Positions 1-8,407 of a stretch of 64,000 nucleotides of DNA are shown here, one piece after another. Source of the DNA: Flavobacterium hercynium (lineage in GTDB: Bacteria > Bacteroidota > Bacteroidia > Flavobacteriales > Flavobacteriaceae); the NCBI RefSeq assembly GCF_002217285.1, contig NZ_MUGW01000018.1, positions 45,911-109,910 on the forward strand. Direction: 5' to 3'. The translations under genes and the position numbers were made by a program. Under the pieces are notes generated by a model. The model saw only the letters and a list, made by a program, of their open reading frames with translations. It did no database searches and was not told where the DNA came from. Position 1 is the stretch's first letter. The number at the start of each line of letters is the position of its first letter.

Positions 1-91
1 ACAAGAAATTTTAGCCGTTTCAAAAGAAGTACAAAAAACTGTTTTTGAAACCTTTGGTATTCATATCGAAGCTGAAGTAAATGTGATTTAA
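1..91 (+). CDS. murB: UDP-N-acetylenolpyruvoylglucosamine reductase, C-terminal end (partial)
   Basis: Only the last 29 codons are inside the window, in the frame that ends with TAA at 89-91. The peptide ends AVSKEVQKTVFETFGIHIEA followed by EVNVI, which resembles the end of MurB, where a helix (LxxxVQxxVxxxFGxxLEPEV) closes the protein. MurB reduces UDP-GlcNAc-enolpyruvate to UDP-MurNAc in peptidoglycan precursor synthesis in the cytoplasm. The gap to the next gene is 32 bases, so they could be cotranscribed. The call rests on a short tail, so it is moderate; the upstream sequence would settle it. Confidence 0.65.
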   Translation, partial: QEILAVSKEVQKTVFETFGIHIEAEVNVI

Positions 92-123
92 AAGCAATAA
101 ATTTTCAGACTATAAAGATATAA

Positions 124-582
124 ATGACCGAAAACATTTCCATAGAAATTATAAGTCCAAACGATGAAAAAGCATCGTCAATTATCGACGAATTGTCTTC
201 AAATTTGTTTGTTCGTTTTGGAAGTGATGGCAAAAATTCTTTTACAGACTGGGAAAATGACAATTCTAAGTTTGTATTTGCTGTTGCAGTGCAAGATAAT
301 GAAATTGTAGGTTGTGGTGCCATTAGACCGATTGATGAAAATGTTGCAGAAGTTAAACGAATGTATTCTAAACTTCCACGAAAGAGAATTGGAAAGATGA
401 TTTTATCATTTTTAGAGGATAAAGCAAAAATCATAGGTTACACTAATCTGGTTTTAGAAACACGACTGAAAAATGACGAAGCAGTTTCTTTTTATCAAAA
501 GCAAGGATATAAAGTAATTTCTAATTATGGAAAATATAAGGATCGTCCCGAAGCGATATGTTTTGGAAAATCTTTGATTTAA
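124..582 (+). CDS. GNAT-family N-acetyltransferase
   Basis: 152 residues, ATG start. A single GNAT fold is visible: the central part has the VGCGAIRPID strand and the V-KRMYSKLPRKRIGKMIL stretch, corresponding to motif A, where the R/Q-x-x-G-x-G/A pyrophosphate loop for acetyl-CoA is expected (here RKRIGK). The C-terminal part LVLETRLKNDEAVSFYQKQG is the typical motif B helix, and YGKYKDRPEAICFGKSL closes the domain. The protein is cytoplasmic, with no signal peptide. The substrate cannot be read from sequence. It lies 32 bases after murB and 11 bases before the PaiB-like gene, so the three could be one transcript. Confidence 0.85.
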   Translation: MTENISIEIISPNDEKASSIIDELSSNLFVRFGSDGKNSFTDWENDNSKFVFAVAVQDNEIVGCGAIRPIDENVAEVKRMYSKLPRKRIGKMILSFLEDKAKIIGYTNLVLETRLKNDEAVSFYQKQGYKVISNYGKYKDRPEAICFGKSLI

Positions 583-593
583 ATAACAAAAAA

Positions 594-1208
594 ATGTATA
601 CACCAAAAATTTACAAAGACGAAGATCCGGAATCAATCAGAACTTTTTTGAAAGAAAACAGTTTTGGCATTCTGATTAATCAGACCAATGGAAGATTGTG
701 TGCAACACATATTCCGATTGAACTTGAAGTAAATGCTGATGGAAAAGAAATTTTGCAGGGACATATTTCAAAACTGAATCCGCAAGCAGACGGTTTTGCA
801 GAAAACGATCAGGTTCTGGCTGTATTCTCTGGTCCGCATTCTTATATTTCCTCTTCCTGGTACGATCATGAAAATGTACCTACGTGGAATTACATAGCCG
901 TACATGTTTACGGGCGAATCAAAATTATTGATGAAGCTACTGCAATAGAGCAGCTAAAAAAATTAGTCGACAAATACGAAGCCGGTTCTGAAAACCCTGT
1001 TCGTGTTGAAGATTTATCAGCAAAAACAATGCGTGAAGCAAGAGGAATCTTTGGTTTTGAAATTGAAATTGATGAAATTCAGGCTACCAAAAAACTCTCT
1101 CAAAACAGGGATGACCACAATTATAGCAATATAATTACAGAGCTAGAGAAAACAGAAAACCCTATGGCTATTGCAGTTGCAAAAGAAATGGGTAAATGCC
1201 GAAAGTAA
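594..1208 (+). CDS. FMN-binding negative transcriptional regulator, PaiB family
   Basis: 204 residues from the ATG at 594 (MYTPKIYKDED), the usual PaiB start. An earlier in-frame ATG at 558 would overlap the previous gene and add twelve residues not expected in the family. The signature core VFSGPHSYISSSWY followed by VPTWNYIAVHVYG is present, the split-barrel flavin-binding motif of PaiB proteins. In Bacillus PaiB is linked with the acetyltransferase PaiA and represses sporulation and protease genes. The GNAT gene directly upstream recalls that PaiA/PaiB pairing, although the GNAT itself is not clearly PaiA. The role here may be as a flavoprotein rather than a DNA-binding repressor. Confidence 0.85.
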   Translation: MYTPKIYKDEDPESIRTFLKENSFGILINQTNGRLCATHIPIELEVNADGKEILQGHISKLNPQADGFAENDQVLAVFSGPHSYISSSWYDHENVPTWNYIAVHVYGRIKIIDEATAIEQLKKLVDKYEAGSENPVRVEDLSAKTMREARGIFGFEIEIDEIQATKKLSQNRDDHNYSNIITELEKTENPMAIAVAKEMGKCRK

Positions 1209-1244
1209 ATTAGTTAAAATTATCAAAAATTAAGAATTCATAAG

Positions 1245-1252
1245 TACATTTG
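1245..1252 (+). promoter_or_regulatory. Promoter -7 box for the glycosyltransferase gene
   Basis: TACATTTG matches the Bacteroidota -7 consensus TAnnTTTG and ends 39 bases before the ATG at 1292. No clear TTG -33 element is seen at the usual distance. Confidence 0.5.
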
Positions 1253-1291
1253 CACTCGCAATATTCAGGAATTAAAAGACATTAAAATCAG

Positions 1292-2398
1292 ATGCTTACA
1301 ATTACTTTTTACTTTTTTATCGCTATTGTTGTCGTACAACTTTCTTATTATCTGGGGATTTTTGGGAAGTTTGCTTTTGGCAAACCTCAAACCATTGAGA
1401 AACAAAAAGTTCCGGTATCGGTAATTGTTTGTGCCAAGAATGAAGAGAACAACGTAAAGAACTACATTCCGCTATTAGCAGAACAAGATTATCCTGATTT
1501 TGAAATTGTTTTAATCGATGATGCTTCAAGTGATGAAACACTGGAAGTTTTTGAAGAATTTGAGCAAAAATACGACAACATCAGACTTGTAAAGGTAGAG
1601 AACAACGAAGCCTTTTGGGGTAATAAAAAATATGCTTTAACTTTAGGAATTAAAGCTTCAAAAAAAGAATATCTTTTGTTTACGGATGCTGATTGTTATC
1701 CTACATCAAAAGACTGGATTACAGCTATGTCATCTCAATTTACGGAGGAAAAAACGATTATATTGGGATATGGAGGTTATGAGAGAATTGAGCGTTCTTT
1801 ACTTAACAAAGTAATTCGTTTTGAAACTATCCTAACGGCTGTTCAATATTTTTCATGGGCAAAAATAGGATTACCTTACATGGGAGTTGGCAGAAATCTC
1901 GCGTATAAAAAAGAAGAGTTTTTTAATGTAAATGGTTTTATAGAACACATTCAGGTTCGCTCCGGTGATGATGATTTATTTGTAAACCAAGCAGCTAATA
2001 AAAACAATACAGCCATTGCTTATCATCCTGATAGTTTTACATACTCAAGACCTAAAAAGTCATATAGCGAGTGGTTTACACAAAAAAGAAGACACGCTAC
2101 TACGGCAAATCATTATAAGTTTTTTGATAAAATGCAATTAAGTATTTTTTATACTTCACAATTATTTTTCTTTTTATTAGTTATTCTTTTATTGTCTTTA
2201 CAATTTCAATGGATCTTTGTATTGGCTTTACTGGCTACACGATACACTATTGCATGGATTGTAATGGGGGTTTCTGCCGGAAAATTGAAAGAAAGAGATT
2301 TGAGAATATGGTTTCCTATTGTTGAGATAGTACTTATATTCACGCAAATCAATATCTTTATAACTAATATCTTTTCAAAACCTGTACATTGGAAATAA
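1292..2398 (+). CDS. Membrane glycosyltransferase, family 2
   Basis: 368 residues. An N-terminal membrane helix (about 4-26) is followed by a GT-A domain: VSVIVCAKNEENNV (nucleotide-binding start), IVLIDDASSDET, and the metal-binding LFTDADCYP (DxD-type). RSGDDDLFVNQAA and the WFTQKRRHATTA stretch correspond to the acceptor-side ED and QxxRW-like motifs of processive or lipid-linked GT2 enzymes. At least two further membrane helices lie at about 285-360. It should transfer a sugar from an NDP-sugar at the inner face of the cytoplasmic membrane; donor and acceptor are unknown. The stop overlaps the start of the following sigma factor gene by 10 bases, which implies translational coupling. Confidence 0.85.
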   Translation: MLTITFYFFIAIVVVQLSYYLGIFGKFAFGKPQTIEKQKVPVSVIVCAKNEENNVKNYIPLLAEQDYPDFEIVLIDDASSDETLEVFEEFEQKYDNIRLVKVENNEAFWGNKKYALTLGIKASKKEYLLFTDADCYPTSKDWITAMSSQFTEEKTIILGYGGYERIERSLLNKVIRFETILTAVQYFSWAKIGLPYMGVGRNLAYKKEEFFNVNGFIEHIQVRSGDDDLFVNQAANKNNTAIAYHPDSFTYSRPKKSYSEWFTQKRRHATTANHYKFFDKMQLSIFYTSQLFFFLLVILLLSLQFQWIFVLALLATRYTIAWIVMGVSAGKLKERDLRIWFPIVEIVLIFTQINIFITNIFSKPVHWK

Positions 2399-2940
2399 AC
2401 TCTAAAATAGAAAAAGCAAAAAAAGGCGATCAGATCGCCTTTACTTTTTTATTAGATTTTTACTGGAACGAGGTATACAGCTTTATGCTGAAACGTACTG
2501 AAAATGAAACGACTGCAGAAGACATTACCATAGAAACATTCTCTAAGGCTTTTGACAAAATAGGATCTTACAATCCTGAATTTCAGTTCAACACCTGGTT
2601 AATTGCCATTGCAAAGAATGTGTACATCGATTTACTTCGCAAAAAGAAAACCAATCTTTTTATTGAAATTACTGACGCTGAAGATCAGCAAGCCTATAAT
2701 ATTGCAGACACTTCTCTGTCTGCCGAAGATGCATTAATCAAAGAGCAAAACCTATCAAGACTCTTGCAATGCATCAAAGAATTAAAACCCCACTACCAGG
2801 AAGTTATTCAACTTCGCTACTTTCAGGAAATGACTTATCAGGAAATTGCACTCAAAATAAATGAGCCTTTAAGCAATGTAAAAGTAAAATTACTCCGCGC
2901 TAAAAAATTATTAGCAGAAATCATCGAACGTAATAGATAA
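2389..2940 (+). CDS. RNA polymerase sigma factor, sigma-70/ECF type
   Basis: 183 residues starting with TTG at 2389; no in-frame ATG exists until far into the domain, and this start keeps the usual N-terminus. Region 2 is clear (AEDITIETFSKAFDKIGSY, then FQFNTWLIAIAKNVYIDLLR), and so is region 4 (LKPHYQEVIQLRYFQEMTYQEIA, SNVKVKLLRAKKLL). The two-domain layout without regions 1 and 3 is that of ECF factors. It overlaps the glycosyltransferase gene by 10 bases. No anti-sigma gene follows: the next gene, a TonB-like protein 162 bases away, is a possible member of the same transcript. The regulon is unknown. Confidence 0.88.
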   Translation: MEINSKIEKAKKGDQIAFTFLLDFYWNEVYSFMLKRTENETTAEDITIETFSKAFDKIGSYNPEFQFNTWLIAIAKNVYIDLLRKKKTNLFIEITDAEDQQAYNIADTSLSAEDALIKEQNLSRLLQCIKELKPHYQEVIQLRYFQEMTYQEIALKINEPLSNVKVKLLRAKKLLAEIIERNR

Positions 2941-3102
2941 TTCATTATCTTTAGCTATACAATAAGATATAATTCTATTAACTCTTAAAAACTTAAACAT
3001 TCCGCACACCCAACGTTCTTTTCGAAATTATTAGTTATCAACTAAACTAATTCCATTTGGCTTATGATTTAATTTTACTTAACCTTAAAACCCCCTTAAA
3101 TT

Positions 3103-3927
3103 ATGTCTAAATCAAGTATCTACGAAACCAAGTGGACCGATCTTGTCTTCGAAAACAAAAACAAAGAGTATGGAGCTTACCAATTGCGTCAGGAAAGTTC
3201 AAAAACATCTGTTACAGCATTATTTTTAGGAGTATTATTAGTTACCGGCCTTGGAAGCGCATCTATGTTATTGAATAAATTCAAAGCAGAAAATGTACCA
3301 GGCATAACTTTAGCTCCTAGTGATCCACTTGTATTGGTTAACCTTGACCATATTGTCGAGCCCAAGAAACAAGATCCAATTTTACCTCCTCCAAGAGTTG
3401 AAGAAGCAGCACCAGCATCTACCAGTGTACAATTGACAAATCCAGTTGTAGCTAAAACAGCAGACGCTACAACTTCTGTAATTGCAACGAACAAGGATAA
3501 TACGCCAACAACAAATAATCCTGAAGGAACTGGAGACAATCTTAATACGCCACCACAAGTAAGCGGCGGCGGAGAGAATATTTTACCTGTAGATAAGCCT
3601 ACTGGCCCTTATTCTCCTAGAGTATTGGATAAAATGCCGGAATTCCCAGGCGGAATAACTAAATTTTATACTTACGTTGGAAACAATTTTGCAAGACCAG
3701 AATTAGATGCTGAAAAAATTCTTAAGGTTTATGTTTCTTTTGTAATTGAAAAAGATGGTTCTATTACAGATATTAAAGTTGTAAACGATCCGGGTTACGG
3801 AATGGGAAAAGAAGCTATTCGCGTCTTGAAATCACTAAGAACAAAATGGATTCCAGGTGTTCTAAACGGAGAACCGGTAAGAACAGCCTACAATCTGCCA
3901 ATAACAGTAAAAACAGAATTACAATAA
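3103..3927 (+). CDS. Energy transducer TonB family protein
   Basis: 274 residues. The N-terminus carries the NKEYGAYQLR motif common to Bacteroidota TonB proteins, then one membrane anchor (about 37-56). A proline- and threonine-rich periplasmic linker follows (about 85-165), and the C-terminal TonB domain starts near PEFPGGITKFYTYVGNNF and contains VYVSFVIEKDGSITDIKVV and PGVLNGEPVRTAYNLPITV. It should pass proton-motive energy from ExbBD to outer-membrane receptors such as those at 38264, 43076 and 49021. No exbB or exbD is adjacent. A strong terminator follows the stop. Confidence 0.9.
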   Translation: MSKSSIYETKWTDLVFENKNKEYGAYQLRQESSKTSVTALFLGVLLVTGLGSASMLLNKFKAENVPGITLAPSDPLVLVNLDHIVEPKKQDPILPPPRVEEAAPASTSVQLTNPVVAKTADATTSVIATNKDNTPTTNNPEGTGDNLNTPPQVSGGGENILPVDKPTGPYSPRVLDKMPEFPGGITKFYTYVGNNFARPELDAEKILKVYVSFVIEKDGSITDIKVVNDPGYGMGKEAIRVLKSLRTKWIPGVLNGEPVRTAYNLPITVKTELQ

Positions 3928-3941
3928 AAAAATAAAAATAC

Positions 3942-3970
3942 AAAAGCAGAATTTAGGTTCTGCTTTTTTT
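3942..3970 (+). terminator. Rho-independent terminator after the TonB gene
   Basis: Perfect stem AAAAGCAGAA / TTCTGCTTTT with a 6-base loop, then a T run. Confidence 0.85.
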
Positions 3971-4097
3971 TATGCTCTTTAGTTAAAAAACGCTTTATAA
4001 TCTTTTCATAACCTCTAGAATAAACCGACTAAATCTAGTACATTTACAGAACACTAAAAGATTAGGAAGATTTTTATTATAATTAAAAACTACAAAA

Positions 4098-4478
4098 ATG
4101 GGAATATTTTCAGCTATTCTTGGGAACGCAGGTTCGGTAAGCCAAGAAGATTTAACTAAAAAATACGAGCAATTATTAACGGAAAACGAAGTGTTCGAAA
4201 TGGGTTTTAAGTTAATCCGTGATACTTTTATTTTTACGAACAAAAGATTAATTCTTGTTGATGTACAAGGATTAACAGGAAGCAAAACAGAATACAAATC
4301 GATTGCTTACAAAAGCATTACCCGCTTTAGCGTTGAAACTGCCGGAACTTTTGATCTGGATGCAGAATTAAAAATTTGGGTTTCAAGCGAATTACAGCCA
4401 AGCATTGTAAAACAATTTAATAAATCTGTAAACGTGTATGATGTACAAAAAGTACTGGCATTTCACGTTTTAGGTTAA
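4098..4478 (+). CDS. Bacterial PH-domain protein
   Basis: 126 residues, ATG start. It reads as one bacterial pleckstrin-homology-like domain: a short N-terminal helix (VSQEDLTKKYEQLLTENEVF), the strand pair FKLIRDTFIFTNKRLILVDVQG, the loop TGSKTEYKSIAYKSITRFSV and the closing strands DAELKIWVSS. This arrangement is the YvbH/YokE-like small PH fold, often seen as a ring-forming cytoplasmic protein of unknown role. No signal peptide or membrane segment is present. The gene stands alone between two terminators. A near -7 box (TACATTTA, 4039-4046) lies 51 bases upstream of the ATG. Confidence 0.8.
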   Translation: MGIFSAILGNAGSVSQEDLTKKYEQLLTENEVFEMGFKLIRDTFIFTNKRLILVDVQGLTGSKTEYKSIAYKSITRFSVETAGTFDLDAELKIWVSSELQPSIVKQFNKSVNVYDVQKVLAFHVLG

Positions 4479-4491
4479 TACAAAAAACAAC

Positions 4492-4530
4492 AAACCCGAC
4501 AAATTTTGAAACTTGTCGGGTTTTGTTTTT
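4492..4530 (+). terminator. Rho-independent terminator after the PH-domain gene
   Basis: Stem AAACCCGACAA / TTGTCGGGTTTT with a short loop, followed by a T-rich tail. It may also act on the minus-strand gene ending at 4565. Confidence 0.85.
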
Positions 4531-4564
4531 AAATCTTTATCGAATTTCTTTACGCACAAGTATA

Positions 4565-5329
4565 TCAGTTTACATATACATCAAAAGAAACAACCTTGTT
4601 TAGAGTCGGAGTTACTTTATCCTCAAACTGGTATTGAGCTACTATTTGAATTCTATTAAGTCCTTTTTTAGTTAAAACTTCCTCAACAATAATCTCTGTT
4701 GGTAATTTACTTTTAATAATTCTTTTTGCTTTTGAATTATCAGCACCAACAGTTTCTATTTTAAAAGTTCTTTTTGCATAGGGAATATTGGCTACTAAGT
4801 AATTGTAGCGTATAGTATCACCAATTTTTAGAATATCAACCGTTTTAATTCCGTATTGTTTATTATTTACAAGTTTATATTGGTCAATTGGCCAAATTGA
4901 ATAGCCATCATACATCTTCACTACTTTGTCATTAAATTTAATGATGAAAGCTGTTTTTCCAAGACTATCGCACATAATATATTTGTCCATTAATCCATTT
5001 TGATTATAATACGTGCATTCTAAATTTATCTCGCTATTTTTTCTATAAAACACAGATTCCAACTTACCATTATCATAATAATAAAAGCAATTTCCATTTG
5101 GTTCATTATCAACAAATTTACCTTCGGAAATTTTAATTCCTTTTTCATTATAACGTGTAAATTTCCCATGAAAAATTGTATCGCCGTTTCTTAACACATA
5201 TTCATTTGTACGCAATAATTGACCTTCAGCGTTATATTTTTTTAAGGCGTATACCTTCTCATCTCTAAAATAGAGAAATACAGCAATTAGTCCCGATACT
5301 ATGAGTATTATTAAAAATTTGCTTTTCAT
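4565..5329 (-). CDS. Membrane-anchored MORN-repeat (YwqK-like) protein
   Basis: 254 residues. A hydrophobic segment at about 3-21 should anchor it or act as an uncleaved signal. Residues about 33-125 hold several MORN-like units: YNAEGQLLRTNEYV, FTRYNEKGIKISEGKF, YYYDNGKLESVFY and TYYNQNGLMDKYI. Proteins of this kind are often annotated as YwqK-family antitoxins because in Bacillus YwqK sits with the toxin YwqJ; the name does not prove a function. The C-terminal half (about 130-254) is not recognised. Its start codon directly abuts the stop of the upstream gene with no spacing, so the two are almost surely cotranscribed, and a toxin-like/protector relationship is plausible but inferred. Confidence 0.7.
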   Translation of the reverse strand: MKSKFLIILIVSGLIAVFLYFRDEKVYALKKYNAEGQLLRTNEYVLRNGDTIFHGKFTRYNEKGIKISEGKFVDNEPNGNCFYYYDNGKLESVFYRKNSEINLECTYYNQNGLMDKYIMCDSLGKTAFIIKFNDKVVKMYDGYSIWPIDQYKLVNNKQYGIKTVDILKIGDTIRYNYLVANIPYAKRTFKIETVGADNSKAKRIIKSKLPTEIIVEEVLTKKGLNRIQIVAQYQFEDKVTPTLNKVVSFDVYVN

Positions 5330-6070
5330 TTATTTGTTTTTTTGTTGAGATTCATAAATATCTCTTCTTACTTGTACATTTTTATTTGGATCATTAGGAT
5401 CTGTAAAAACATTTACCATTTCTGTTTGGTCTTTTACTTCGCTTTTTCTAAATGCTTCTTCTGCTGCTGGTTTTACTTCTTTTATAAAATTTGCAAAATT
5501 ATCAGCAGATGTAATAGCATCATTCATTTTATCATCCTTTGTAGGTTTTCCTCCATTTGTTCCTTTTCCGTTTGAAGAACTGCCTTTTACTTCAAAACCG
5601 AGTATGGCGATTAGAGCGAATAATGCGCCTCCAAAATCAATCCACGTAACATATCTTCCTCCTCTCATTAATGAGTCTGGATTTTGACTGAAGCCTCCGT
5701 CTGCAAATGCATATCCTCCGCCTAATTTAGTAGATTTTTTCTGAAAATTATAAAGAATCTCTCCGTTATAAGTAATTTGTTTGGTGTCGCCATCCAGCAA
5801 CAATCTGTCACCATTGAGAAATGTTTTCCCCCACGTATGACCGAGATTTTTGTAATGATCAATTTTGGCGTGTCCGTCGAGCCAGATTATTTCACCTGTT
5901 TCTTTATTTCTGTACCAATCAAATGGCGTTCGTCCGTCAAAATCTACTAACCGTAGTAAAGCTGCATTGTAAGCACCATAGGATTTAAACTGCCCTAAGT
6001 CTTTGTCTGAATTATTATTACGAAAACAACTCCCCGTTCCATGCTCATCAAAATCAAAATCGAAATTCAT
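5330..6070 (-). CDS. Uncharacterised protein resembling an orphan toxin-module
   Basis: 246 residues from the ATG at 6070 (MNFDFDFDEHG); longer readings would need a start inside an AT-rich leader. Residues 42-100 (FDGRTPFDWYRNKETGEIIW, then NLGHTWGKTFLNGD) resemble the linker that precedes the C-terminal toxin domain in Bacteroidota Rhs-type polymorphic toxins, but there is no Rhs core and no secretion signal. A hydrophobic helix at about 144-160 (DFGGALFALIAILGF) could insert into a membrane, and a Gly/Ser/Lys-rich linker and a charged tail follow. No catalytic motif is recognised. It is translated just before the MORN protein with zero spacing. The function is unknown; an immobilised toxin remnant or membrane effector is the inference. 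Confidence 0.6.
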   Translation of the reverse strand: MNFDFDFDEHGTGSCFRNNNSDKDLGQFKSYGAYNAALLRLVDFDGRTPFDWYRNKETGEIIWLDGHAKIDHYKNLGHTWGKTFLNGDRLLLDGDTKQITYNGEILYNFQKKSTKLGGGYAFADGGFSQNPDSLMRGGRYVTWIDFGGALFALIAILGFEVKGSSSNGKGTNGGKPTKDDKMNDAITSADNFANFIKEVKPAAEEAFRKSEVKDQTEMVNVFTDPNDPNKNVQVRRDIYESQQKNK

Positions 6071-6138
6071 AATAAATATAATTTGTAAGTTATTGTGTTT
6101 TATTCTTACAATTATATCTTTAAATAACCATGTCCACA

Positions 6139-6183
6139 ATACCCACTTTCCGTGATTTTTTAAAAATACCGGAAAGTGGGTAT
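6139..6183. repeat. 14-bp perfect inverted repeat in the leader of the toxin-like/MORN unit
   Basis: ATACCCACTTTCCG (6139-6152) is repeated as its reverse complement at 6170-6183, around a 17-base AT-rich loop. It lies about 70 bases upstream of the 6070 start, in the interval that should hold the promoter of that unit. There is no T tail, so it is more likely an operator or a dispersed repeat than a terminator. Confidence 0.75.
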
Positions 6184-6220
6184 GGCTAACGTAAAAGAAA
6201 AATGAACTTCATTCAACAAA

Positions 6221-6250
6221 AAAAGCAGTAAACTTACGTTTACTGCTTTT
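6221..6250 (-). terminator. Terminator after the M48 protease gene
   Basis: Perfect 13-bp stem AAAAGCAGTAAAC / GTTTACTGCTTTT with a 4-base loop; the A run on the plus strand gives the T tail for minus-strand transcription. Confidence 0.85.
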
Positions 6251-6317
6251 TAAAATTTGTGCTTTTATTTTAATTAATCCTACATTAATCTTTTGAGGAT
6301 CAATGACTCTTAAAAAA

Positions 6318-7199
6318 CTATTTCTTTTTAGTTGTTGTTTTTTTAGTCGTAGTTGTCTTTTTAGTTGTCGTCGTTTTCGTAACTACTGGAGCTGTATTTA
6401 CAATCTTTTGCTGAACATACGGCTTATACATACCGTCTTTCTCTGCTCTTGCTTTAGCATCTTCTGCTCTTTGTTTAGAATCAGGATGCGAACTCATCAT
6501 TTTTTCAATAAAAGATGCTTCTGCTCCTTCGCTCATTTTTGCTAAAATTCTAAATGCAGATTCTTCGGCATTTACATTATAGCCATTCTTTTTCATAAAA
6601 TCATACGAAAACAAATCGGCCTCAGCTTCTTGCTTTCTACTGTGTTTACTATCGATCAAAGCACTTCCAATTTTTCCTAACTGACTATCAGTAACAGCAG
6701 AAATCTTTGTAGATTGTGAAGCAACTCCATCAATCAAAGCTTCTTTTTGATACGCGGCACGCATAGCATCTCTTGAATCGTTGTTGGCAACGTGACCAAT
6801 TTCATGGCCAATTACAGCAAGTAATTCATTATCGTCCATGATGTCCATTAGACCAGAATATACACGAACACTTCCGTCTGCTGTTGCAAAAGCATTTACA
6901 TCTTTAACTTTATACACTTTGTAGTTTAAAGTATATCCTTCTCCTGCTGTATGTTTACCAAAAAGTCTGTTCAATCTTAAAGTGTAAGGATCTGTAGGTC
7001 CCGCTACTTCATTTTCAGCATCTAATTTTACAACAGCTTCTTTAGACAATGCTGCAGCATCGGCATTACTTAATGTAAAACCTGCTACTCCTTTTTGAAC
7101 TGCGCCTATTGCTTTTTCACCAAAATTAATTTGTGCATTTACACTCGTTATTCCAAAAGTCGCAAATAAAACTCCTAATACTATAAATTTCTTTTTCAT
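6318..7199 (-). CDS. M48-family metalloprotease, exported
   Basis: 293 residues from the ATG at 7199 (MKKKFIVLG); an ATG at 7211 would add four residues before the signal peptide. The signal peptide ends near SVNAQ. Residues about 95-145 hold KDVNAFATADGSVRVYSGLM and the zinc motif HEIGH (IGHEIGHVANNDS); the third ligand is the first Glu of SRKQEAEAD. It is the periplasmic/outer-membrane BepA/LoiP-like class, taking part in envelope protein quality control. The tail is unusual, with runs of Lys and Thr (TKTTTTKKTTTTKK and further), probably unfolded or wall-binding. It stands alone, divergent from lipA. Confidence 0.88.
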   Translation of the reverse strand: MKKKFIVLGVLFATFGITSVNAQINFGEKAIGAVQKGVAGFTLSNADAAALSKEAVVKLDAENEVAGPTDPYTLRLNRLFGKHTAGEGYTLNYKVYKVKDVNAFATADGSVRVYSGLMDIMDDNELLAVIGHEIGHVANNDSRDAMRAAYQKEALIDGVASQSTKISAVTDSQLGKIGSALIDSKHSRKQEAEADLFSYDFMKKNGYNVNAEESAFRILAKMSEGAEASFIEKMMSSHPDSKQRAEDAKARAEKDGMYKPYVQQKIVNTAPVVTKTTTTKKTTTTKKTTTKKK

Positions 7200-7225
7200 G
7201 TTTTTTACCATTTACTGTTTATCAA

Positions 7226-7233
7226 CAAATGTA
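7226..7233 (-). promoter_or_regulatory. Promoter -7 box for the M48 protease gene
   Basis: On the minus strand TACATTTG matches TAnnTTTG and lies 26 bases before the ATG at 7199. It ends 14 bases before the alternative ATG at 7211. Confidence 0.5.
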
Positions 7234-7503
7234 CTACGAACAAAACGACGATTTTGTACCATTTGAATCATTTTTTTAACAATTAAAGATATAAAATTTA
7301 AATGAGTTAAAATCAAGCAGATATAACAATTCTACTCTAGTATTTTATGCACACAACAGAAACGTAAAAAATTAAGCAAAATCATTTCATTAAAACCATA
7401 TTTTTAACATTTTAATCACATCAACATAAATTTGCATTAGAAGATAGAATCGTTCTATCATCAAATTAAATCTTAAACGAATCATCAAATAAACTACATT
7501 CCT

Positions 7504-7511
7504 TATCTTTG
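7504..7511 (+). promoter_or_regulatory. Promoter -7 box for lipA
   Basis: TATCTTTG matches TAnnTTTG and ends 18 bases before the ATG at 7530, giving a leader of about ten bases. Confidence 0.5.
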
Positions 7512-7529
7512 TGTTTTGAATTTTGATAT

Positions 7530-8396
7530 ATGGAAACAGTCATTGAAAATATACCAACGGGAAAACCTAAATGGTTAAAGGTTAAACTTCCTATTGGACA
7601 AAAATACACTGAACTTAGAGGTTTAGTAGATAAATACAGCCTAAACACTATTTGTACCTCAGGAAGCTGCCCAAATATGGGAGAATGCTGGGGCGAAGGA
7701 ACGGCTACTTTTATGATTTTAGGAAATGTTTGTACACGTTCTTGCGGATTTTGCGGTGTAAAAACCGGAAGACCGGAAACGGTAGATTGGGACGAGCCGG
7801 AAAAAGTGGCGCGTTCTATAAAAATCATGAACATTAAACATGCTGTTATCACAAGTGTTGACAGAGATGATTTAAAAGATGGAGGTTCGATAATCTGGAT
7901 TGAAACCGTTAAGGCTATCCGAAGAATGAATCCGAATACTACTCTTGAAACGCTGATTCCTGATTTTCAGGGAATGGAAAGAAACCTTGACCGAATTGTA
8001 GAAGCAAATCCTGAAGTAGTTTCACACAACGTTGAAACGGTTCGCCGTTTAACACGTGAAGTACGTATTCAGGCAAAATACGATCGTAGTCTTGAAGTTT
8101 TAAGATACCTGAAAGAAAAAGGAATCAACAGAACAAAATCCGGAATCATGTTGGGTCTTGGTGAAACAGAAGAAGAAGTTTTTCAGACTATGACAGATTT
8201 ACGCAATGCAAATGTTGATGTTGTTACGATTGGTCAATACCTGCAGCCAAGTAAGAAACATTTACCTGTAAAAGAATTTATTACACCGGAGCAATTTGCC
8301 AAATATGAAAAATTTGGTTTAGAATTAGGCTTCCGCCATGTAGAAAGCGGACCTCTTGTTCGTTCTTCATATAAAGCTCAGAAACACATTTTATAA
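7530..8396 (+). CDS. lipA: Lipoyl synthase
   Basis: 288 residues, full length. This radical-SAM enzyme inserts two sulfurs into protein-bound octanoyl groups, making the lipoyl cofactor of 2-oxoacid dehydrogenases and the glycine cleavage system. Both iron-sulfur clusters are visible: the auxiliary cluster cysteines C42, C47 and C53 ([12 protein letters not shown]) and the radical-SAM motif C68, C72, C75 (CTRSCGFC). The C-terminal RSSY, whose Ser ligates the auxiliary cluster, is also present. No lipB is adjacent. A strong terminator hairpin follows at 8452, so it is probably monocistronic. Confidence 0.97.
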   Translation: METVIENIPTGKPKWLKVKLPIGQKYTELRGLVDKYSLNTICTSGSCPNMGECWGEGTATFMILGNVCTRSCGFCGVKTGRPETVDWDEPEKVARSIKIMNIKHAVITSVDRDDLKDGGSIIWIETVKAIRRMNPNTTLETLIPDFQGMERNLDRIVEANPEVVSHNVETVRRLTREVRIQAKYDRSLEVLRYLKEKGINRTKSGIMLGLGETEEEVFQTMTDLRNANVDVVTIGQYLQPSKKHLPVKEFITPEQFAKYEKFGLELGFRHVESGPLVRSSYKAQKHIL

Positions 8397-8407
8397 AAAG
8401 TGTTGAA

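Larger units (their letters stand above)
7212..7529. other. Divergent intergenic region between the M48 gene and lipA
   Basis: 318 bases. It holds the two -7 boxes given separately at its ends; the AT-rich middle shows no other structure that I can support. Confidence 0.6.

Noticed and set aside
2941..3102. Anti-sigma factor gene after the sigma factor
   Set aside because: The gap contains no open frame of useful length; the next gene is TonB-like.
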